This document shows, piece after piece, positions 57,363-64,000 of a stretch of 64,000 bases of DNA. The notes beneath the pieces are model-generated. The model did no database searches. It was given only the letters and a program-made list of their open reading frames with translations, and had not been told where the DNA came from. Numbering within the stretch: the stretch's first letter is position 1; each line of letters opens with the position of its first letter. Both the position numbers and the translations under genes were made by a program. The DNA comes from Dipteronia dyeriana (Eukaryota; Streptophyta; Magnoliopsida; Sapindales; Sapindaceae): contig CM065295.1 of the NCBI GenBank assembly GCA_032871835.1, positions 38,376,360-38,440,359 on the forward strand, given 5' to 3'.

Positions 57363-58293
57363 GCAACTCCCAATACCTGAAGATCTTTTATCCCTGAAGT
57401 TCCCTAGTTTAGGCTTTATTTCTTTTTAGTCAGTTTATACTTTTAGTAGTGATTAATATCTTGGAAATTCTTAGAAATATTTTCATGTGTTTGTTAGTTT
57501 TGCAGAATTATGAATAAAAACCCGACACGGGATTCCTAGAAATATGGACATATGATAATAAAAACATATGAAAATACTATAAATGGGAAAAGGAAATGGC
57601 ACTCAAATGCAAAAAAATGCTCGAGACAACTGATTTGGTAAACACCCAAACGGGCGGAAAAGCTCAAAGAGCATGCCAACTGAGCAAGGTCAACTTAGAC
57701 CTTAGCCAAAAGGCAAAACTCGATGCACTAAATTGTAGAAAATGGCTCGGGGCACCGCCGGGTATATTTCGATGAGTTACGCAGCTATATTAGGCAACTA
57801 AAAGCTTAATGATTTAACAAACCCTTACGCAGACAAAACTAGAAGATGTCCTTAGTGACATGCGCAAGGACCCAAATGTACGATCATGGTGAGCCTCGAT
57901 GCAACGTTTAAGGTAGCAACCGTGCATGGAATGCAAGTACAAGTTCACTAGATACTTGGCTTTATTTCAAAATTACTCTGTTAATAATATTAGCCCAGTT
58001 AATAAGATACTTGGCATTTAAAATTATAGTGGAGTCAAAGTTCGAGTGACATTAGCAAGTTAATAAGATACTTGGCACTGGAAATTACAGTGGAGTTGAA
58101 GTTACTCATGCAATGACATTAGCTGGTTAATAAGATACTTGGCATTTCGAGTTGTGGTGGTTTTGCATTACCCGAATCAAAATAGTTATATTCGTATGAA
58201 AACTAACAAATTCATTCGGCTAAAAGAGATAGATCATGAAACTGTAAAATTTTGTAAAATAAACTGTTATTATAAATTACTTTACAAGTACAT
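57363..58293 (+). other. Tat element spacer after pol
   Basis: No gene. Between about 57945 and 58150 a block of about 60-80 bp recurs three to four times around TAATAAGATACTTGGCA(T/C)T, with linked TTAGC(A/T/C)(A/G/C)GTTAATAAG. Confidence 0.55.
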
Positions 58294-61200
58294 TTAAGAA
58301 GGCATAGCCAAGGACTTCAAGTTTCTGTGGATGCTCGGATCAGACACCATTTCATATTCGCGAAGAAGGCTTTCGCTTGAAGGCCATGCAATTGTGTCAA
58401 CAAGATCATCCATCCAAGCATTGTAGTCCATTCCGGTGATTGTTCCAACATCAGGCTCTATCCCGTCCACCCCTGTTTCCTGGCTAGCATAGAAAGTAGA
58501 AAGAGAAAGCTCGGTCGGGACCTCCAGATGCATAGGATGGGGGTATTTTCCTCGGTTACGACAGTAAGCACTTCACTCCTTTAGCTTAATCCGAAGAGCC
58601 TCCAAGGATCGATTCACATGATTCTAGATTGACAATTAACAGTTAGCTCGGGCCCTATCAGTCGTCCGGTTTTTTACTTTAAAGAACTTGCCAGCTGAAA
58701 CCAACCCCCACTGAAATTGTCTAAGGAGTAAAGGGTTATAGGTCGAGGACCTTTTAAAGCAATCAACCCTTTGAACTTCAAGTTCCAGTTTGGCTTCCTT
58801 AGAAAGGGGCTCAACCGTCCAAGCTTGGTGTTTAAGGTCCTCAATTTTAAACTCATAGGATGACTTCGCTTATTCTGCCTCCTGTTCAGCTCGAAACATT
58901 GACTCTTGGGCAGCGAAGAGCAGATCCTTTAAAGATTTAGCCTTACCCTCTGCAGCAGAAGTCTTCTCCTTGGCTTTTATCTGCTACACCAAGCAGCGAT
59001 GGACAAACTCTTAAACAAAACTCGCCTCCCTTTGATAAGCCGCCTCAATTAGAGCACGGTTAGCCTCACTCGCCTTTAATTGAGAGTTGAGATGCCTTAT
59101 CCGATCTGCTTGGTGTTGTTTCATCTGGAAAGCCTCTGCAAACTCGGCAACCATCTGTAAAAAAGTAGGATAAAAATATCCAAATTAATAAGAAATACAA
59201 AGGTGGGAAGACTCACTTAGGTCGCACTACTGAAAATATTATGAAGGCGCTCTGTCGGAGAACCATTCCTGAAACGGCTCCAATGGTCATCGCCAATAAT
59301 AGCTCGACCAAAAGACATGGCTTTTAACATTTCTTAGGGAGAAGGCCCATAGATTGTCCCGAGAATCCCGCTTCTGTAGCTTTAACCATGAGGGGTAAGA
59401 AATTCTCTATATTTGAACTTTCCCGAGGATATTCCCCTTCCCCGGAAGACTTCTACATTTGAACACTCGGGAAGTCTCTAGTATCAGTATCCTTATTACT
59501 CGATTCAATGAACGACACTACTCTCAGAACTTTTGGGAGAGGTCGAACAGGGGAGTAAGTTGCCTTCCTCTATTCGGCTCTTGTACGGTGAAAGTCAAGA
59601 TCAGCTGTAGGATCTTTTTGATCCTCAATTACGGCTTGAAAAGGCTAAAAAACGGGACGAAAAAGATCAGTTTGATCAGCAAAAGGTTCCCTAATTCTTT
59701 CCTCATCCATAACAGCAAACTGCTTAGCTGATACCCCATCAACAGGGGAATCGGGCCCCCCAGCCACTACACTAGCAGAATGCCTTACTTGCCTGCCCCC
59801 ATCCTCTGGTAGCCTCTGGTCATTATCAGGTCCAATCGGGCCACTCGGGCCGCTTGACTCCCCCACAGTCGGTTGAGTGACCTCTTCAAAAATGTATTTA
59901 GGAACTTGTTCGTCAGCCCCCTTGGAATTCTCATCTGATTGGTTATCAGGCGGAGCAATCCCCTCTTTCCTTTGACGAGAAGCCTCACTACGACTCACTC
60001 AAACAATTGACTTGACTTGGCGAGCCTAGGCGTAATAGACAATGTCCATATCGAACACAAGAAATTTGAAAGGGGTTAAAAAAGTAGAAATGCAATTAAA
60101 GCATCAAACTAAAAGCGATAACGGGAGAGCCATCACTTACAGCGTTTGCGACGAGTAGAAATCTGAGCAAAAAAGCCAAAGTTCTTCATTTTTTCCTCAT
60201 AAAAAAGGTATGACCTACTTCGTTTCTCCAACATACCCACGGCTGCCCGAGCAAGGTTGGACAACTCGGCATCAGTCAAAACATATGGCATTTTGTTCCA
60301 GCGATCAGAAGAGCAAAGATAACGAGGAACCTTCAATACTTCCCAAGCTTCACCTACTGAAAGCTCAACTTGGCTTCCCCAATTCCCTCAAGTGAAAAAC
60401 TAACTATTTTTCCAGTATTTGTTTAAAGTGGAAAAACCCCAAATAAAACCCTTTTTCTTATCGTCTAGGAAGGTTTTGACACCCCGGTTCACCTTTACTC
60501 CCTCTAAAATTCAGCTATCCGATTGGCTGGATAAAAGAAAATAAGTCTCAGTCTGACCAGATTGCCTAAGAGTGTAAAAATACAATATTTCACACGGAGA
60601 ATGTGGCATCAACTTCATTTAGCTCCACATGTGTAACATGAACATCAAAATCCTATAGCTATTCGAGGCAAGATAGGCTGAAGTGATCTCCGCCTCGGCC
60701 AGGAACCATGTAATACTAAGAGAAGAGTCACCCCGTAGCTAAGCATGGATCTGTAAATGGCCACCATACCTAGAGGAGGATTCCACGCGGTCCTGTTACC
60801 AACAGGTATCATCAAGATGAAATCGTCCAGATCAAATCGAGCACGATATTTCCCGATCTCTGTCTCCCTGACAACGTTTAGTTCAACATCATAAGCATTT
60901 GGGTGATCAAAAGAAAAAGAAATATAAGAAGCACGACGTTCCTCTTAAACATCATTCCCATCAACCACCTACCTCTCAATCTGAATGTCACTGGAGTATA
61001 TCTGTGAACCATGCGACCGCTTTGATGTTTCCCCGTCCTAGATCGTAAAGGAAAGCCGTTGCGACCAGAAAGGAAGACTCAGATTGGAGGAAGGCTCAGA
61101 GCTAAGGTTAGAAGGAACACCAGGATAAAGGCTAGAGACATCAACATTCAAAAAATAAGGTTGATCAGGGGTGAGTCCCCCAACAATTTGTAAACACAAG

Positions 61201-61440
61201 AGGCTAAATAAGTATCTCCACGCTCAAGGACGTCAAAAGCTATAATGAAAAGACGATGCCGTGCGACAGGATCCATGGAAACTGACCTTAAAAGTGTTAG
61301 AATAGCAGACACAAAGGACTGGAAAGTGCTTCAATGAAGAGCGAAGATGGATCTGTATGCAAATGATGAGCAAGAAGACAGAAGCAAGCTTCGATTTTTC
61401 TTTCTGTAAGAATACCGATAAAATAGCCTCCATCAACTCA
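58294..61440 (-). pseudogene. Antisense ORF region downstream of pol (Tat aORF, gypsy-type putative transposon protein)
   Basis: Reading leftwards, minus-strand frames include ILYFYTLRQSGQTETYFLL, KTFLDDKKKGFIWGFSTLNK and RYLCSSDRWNKMPYVLTDAE (60600-60250), followed by LSNLARAAVGMLEKRSRSYL. A Ser/Gly/Pro-rich acidic region lies at 59998-59645. A probable coiled coil at about 59160-58680 includes FQMKQHQADRIRHLNSQLK and AQESMFRAEQEAE. A C-terminal acidic tail (58533-58294) contains MDYNAWMDDLVDTIAWPSSE. The layout resembles the antisense ORFs of Tat-lineage elements (the Pfam entry described as putative gypsy type transposon, to my recollection). Function is unknown. Introns or frame breaks separate the parts. 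Confidence 0.65.
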
Positions 61441-61850
61441 AGTAAGCTGCTTAATGATTAAAAACTCAAAATAATAGGGTTTGGAAAGGTGGGAAAAAAA
61501 GAGCACTTTCAATGACATAAGCGACATATCAGATAATCAGGAGGTCGTATCTCATAAATGCCAATAGAGATACCAAATGATAAAAGGACACGTGTCGTGA
61601 GAAGAGCATATCAAGCCGTCAGAATTTCAAAATGTCACAATCATAGGGATTTCGCTTGAAGAGACAGATCGCAAATACATGGTTTTCATTAAGGCACATC
61701 ATTAATGCTTTGAACTAATTAGCAATAATAATTCCCATATTAATAAGGTATTAATGACGAAAGTGACAAAAACCAATCGGACATACAACGATTGAAATAC
61801 ATTCACCAAAGATATAAGTTCAACTCGGCTAAAGTATTTTAAGGGGGTAT
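61441..61850 (+). other. Tat element 3' region ending in purine tract
   Basis: Non-coding, possibly the promoter side of the antisense ORF. The purine tract AAGGGGGTA at 61841-61849 directly precedes the 3' LTR. Confidence 0.6.
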
Positions 61851-62193
61851 TATTATATGTATATTCTGTCAAATGTATAGGTTACTGACAAATAAGACAA
61901 CCTCCCAGGAAGATTGCCAGATAAGCATCCAAGCCGGCGTCTAAATAAGCACCATCAGTGACATCATCCAGTCACGAGAACCCAAGTAAGGCCGAATAGT
62001 CATATTCGGCCTATTCAACTTTACTCAGGACAACATATGAAGCCCGAGTAATTGAGGTATCAGCGTAAGGCATGTAATGTCACAAATTATCTTGGACACG
62101 TAACCACGAGTAAAGAATTTCGAAAGGAGACAAATATATTCCCCTCGAAAAATACGCGATCCATATAAGTAGATGAGCCTAAGTAGGAAATAA
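61851..62193 (+). repeat. 3' LTR of the Tat/Retand-like Gypsy, truncated
   Basis: It matches 50889-51232 closely, but the first bases are TATT instead of TGTT. After AAGTAGGAAATAAA (about 62193) the match stops and a 30-bp repeat array begins. The rest of the LTR, including the TATA box, is absent to the end of the window. Confidence 0.85.
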
Positions 62194-62905
62194 AATGAGT
62201 TATTTCGTGCCCAACATGAAATACTAGATTTCTTATGCCCAATATGACATATATAAGGTATTTCATGTCCGACATGATATATATGAGATATTTCATGTCT
62301 AACATGAAATACTTCATATAATGGATATTTCATGCCCAACATGATATACATGAGATATTTCATGTCTAACACGACATACAAGAGATATTTCATTCCTAAC
62401 ATGACATATATGAGATATTTCATGTTATACATGACACATATAGAATATTTTATGTCTTACATGGCATACATGGGATATTTCATGTCTAACAAGATATATA
62501 TAGGATATATCATGCCCAACATTACATATAGGACATTTCATGTCTTACATGAAATACTGCATACATGGGATATTTAATGTCCAACATGACATACATGAGA
62601 TATTTCATGTTCTACATGAAATACTGCATGCATGAGATATTTCATGCCTACCAAGATATACATGAGATATTTCATGCCCAACATAACATATATGAGATAT
62701 TCCATGTTTTACATGAAATACTAAATACATGGGATATTTCATGCCCAACATGACATACATGGGATATTTCATACCCAACATGACATATATAGGATATTTT
62801 GTGCCAACACGATATACATGGGATATATCATGCCCAACATGACATACATGAGATACTACATGAGATATTTCAAGTTTTACATGAGATATTTCATGTCTTA
62901 CATGA
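62194..62905 (+). repeat. 30-bp-period satellite array
   Basis: About two dozen units of the form GATATTTCATGYCYAACATG plus ACATACATGA. Because the period is about 30 bp, long ORFs on both strands (for example 62432-62025 and 62332-62577) encode a repetitive MRYFMSNMTY-type peptide. These are a by-product of the period, not genes. Units are diverged, with some shortened, so the array is not young. Confidence 0.9.
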
Positions 62906-63589
62906 AAGCACCCTGCAAGAGAAATAGAGAGGAAACTGTGAAGATCAAATGTAAACTTGATAGTTTAGAATAGCATTATAGCTTTAAAGAGTAAGTTTTA
63001 TAACAAAAATACAATTAAGTTTTAGTTGTACCTAAAGTGTGGATCTGACAAAAATACCCTTAAAACACACTCAAAAGTGTGGATCTGACTTATTTTTACG
63101 TTTTCGAGACTAATTATAGCATTTTCGAGACTTATTTTATATTTCCGGCATTTATTTTCAAGTTTCCAAAACTTATTTTGTTATTTTTGAGACTTATTAG
63201 TTATATTTGCAATTTTCAAAATTTATTGAGAAAAAATGAAATTTTCCAAAAAATATTTGGCCATCCTCATCATCAAGACCTCAATTGGAGGTTGGTTCGA
63301 CCTCCAATGAAGGTCAATTTCAACACTCGGGTTATATGTCAAATTACTCGGGTCAGAACTTAAAAGGCTCGGAGATACAAAGTTCACAAAGGCTCAAAAT
63401 GCTCAAAAACACTTACAAAATGCTCAAACACAATTTCACAAAGGCTAAGACAGTGCTTAGAAAGGCTCGGACAGAGCTTACAAAGTCTCAGAGAATCAAA
63501 ATTCACACAATCAGCTTGAGGTTTACAAAAGACTCAGAGAACAAATGAAAATAATTGGATAAAAAAGAAGTATTTAAGAGATATATTGT

Positions 63590-63622
<33 letters not shown>

Positions 63623-63822
63623 ACTGAGTTAGGACTACTGACTTGAGTGTTGGAAGTGTGGAGATGTTAACTAAGATGGAAGTACAAATAGAATCAAAAA
63701 CCGATTATCTAATGGCAATTTTATTAGTTCACTATAATAGGTGCCTTTTAAACATAACTTATTAAAGAACTCACTTGGGTGCAAAATAAGTTTAAAATTG
63801 AGACATTTTGGATTATTTCCAC
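62906..63822. mobile_element. Right end of a second MULE of the same family
   Basis: The terminal core AGGTGCCTTTTAAACATAAC (63739-63758) followed by TTATTAAAG matches the MULE right core at 48671-48699. The element ends TTATTTCCAC at 63822, like ATTTCCAC at 48754. Interior to it are degenerate arrays of TTCGAGACTTATTTT (63090-63210) and AAAGGCTCGGA/AATGCTCAAA (63360-63540), analogous to the GGATCGAG arrays. No transposase or ULP sequence and no left end are visible, so the rest was lost or lies beyond other insertions. The start coordinate is approximate. Confidence 0.65.
63592..63620. repeat. (GA)n microsatellite
   Basis: An uninterrupted AG dinucleotide run of about 29 bp inside the second MULE end. 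Confidence 0.95.
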
Positions 63823-64000
63823 ATAATATGTATGACTCAATTTAATCTCGTAAATTGGATATATTTTGCTAGCTCAAAGATTCTTGTTAGGTGCTAATTT
63901 TCCATTTAAAATTAAGTAAAATTTGAAGGAATCAATATAAATGCAGTGCTTATCAATTTTTGGTGTATAAGTCTGACATCCCAGATATACACAAAAACAC
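63823..64000. other. Flank beyond the second MULE end
   Basis: AT-rich, nothing recognisable. If the MULE end is right, its target duplication would begin ATAATATGT at 63823. Confidence 0.4.

Larger units (their letters stand above)
50889..62193 (+). mobile_element. Tat/Retand-like Ty3/Gypsy element with antisense ORF region
   Basis: A plus-strand element with a 5' LTR, gag, protease, RT, RNase H and integrase in Gypsy order, a 4.5-kb region after pol that includes an antisense ORF region, a purine tract, and a 3' LTR whose first 340 bp match the 5' LTR. The 3' LTR is then replaced by a satellite array. Motif style (LVDNGSS protease, LNKACPKDGFPLSRID RT, QAEYEALLAGL RNase H) fits the Tat lineage. 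It is heavily degraded by stops. Confidence 0.88.

Noticed and set aside
62025..62577. Overlapping ORFs of 76-135 codons on both strands, with a repetitive Met/Tyr/Phe-rich peptide
   Set aside because: They result from a satellite with a period near 30 bp and few stops. The peptide simply mirrors the repeat unit.
1..64000. tRNA or rRNA genes
   Set aside because: I saw only primer-binding sites complementary to tRNA ends. No cloverleaf with conserved A and B boxes or rRNA block was evident. A tRNAscan-SE run would be decisive.

Overview
The window is a stretch of plant nuclear DNA, almost certainly from a eudicot. It is AT-rich and intron-bearing, and it is built from plant-type mobile elements: Copia and Gypsy LTR retrotransposons with initiator-Met or tRNA-Asp primer sites, an L1-type LINE with a C-terminal RNase H, a CACTA element, and Mutator-like elements (MULEs), one of which carries a ULP-like protease gene. 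I found no intact host gene, tRNA or rRNA. The only host-like gene is a broken extensin-like gene near 11.6-11.95 kb. Most coding sequence is pseudogenised by stops and frameshifts. All domain calls are made by eye from motifs, without a database search.

Left part (1-17.7 kb). A Sirevirus-type Copia element (1-4148; 3' part of pol plus 3' LTR) sits inside the RNase H region of a second, Tork/TAR-like Copia element (4149-7164). A 0.6-kb AT-rich spacer follows, then a minus-strand Ale-like Copia element (about 7.8-11.6 kb) that lacks RNase H and the 3' LTR. It abuts the extensin fragment. A non-autonomous LTR element (LARD, 11994-17409) has inserted between the extensin ATG and its probable TATA box, now at 17439-17448. 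The LARD interior has no gag or pol. It holds nine copies of a covarying stem-loop plus three to four copies of a second stem-loop, which is the most unusual structure in the window.

Centre (17741-48754). A single MULE, flanked by a 10-bp direct repeat (AATAATTCTC), occupies 31 kb, of which about 8.6 kb is its own sequence. It has two convergent genes: a plus-strand ULP-like cysteine-protease gene with an N-terminal DUF1985-like domain (18701-33147) and a minus-strand MURA-type transposase (33380-37601). The layout resembles the ULP-bearing MULEs known as Kaonashi in Arabidopsis. Degenerate GGATCGAG-rich arrays lie near both ends. Four later insertions expanded it: a Sirevirus solo LTR (19592-21780) in the ULP gene, a minus-strand Athila/Tat-like Gypsy lacking RT and RNase H (23547-32269) in a ULP intron, a non-autonomous CACTA (33776-35189) in the transposase gene, and a 10-kb minus-strand Tork/TAR-like Copia with both LTRs and a perfect 5-bp target duplication (38246-48319) in the right subterminal array.

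Right part (48.76-64 kb). A fold-back MITE and a 5'-truncated LINE are followed by a plus-strand Tat/Retand-like Gypsy (50889 to about 62193) with gag, protease, RT, RNase H and integrase remnants and a long antisense ORF region downstream of pol. Its 3' LTR stops abruptly at a 30-bp-period satellite array (about 62194-62905). The window ends with the right terminus of a second MULE of the same family (about 63.0-63.82 kb), whose left end is not visible.
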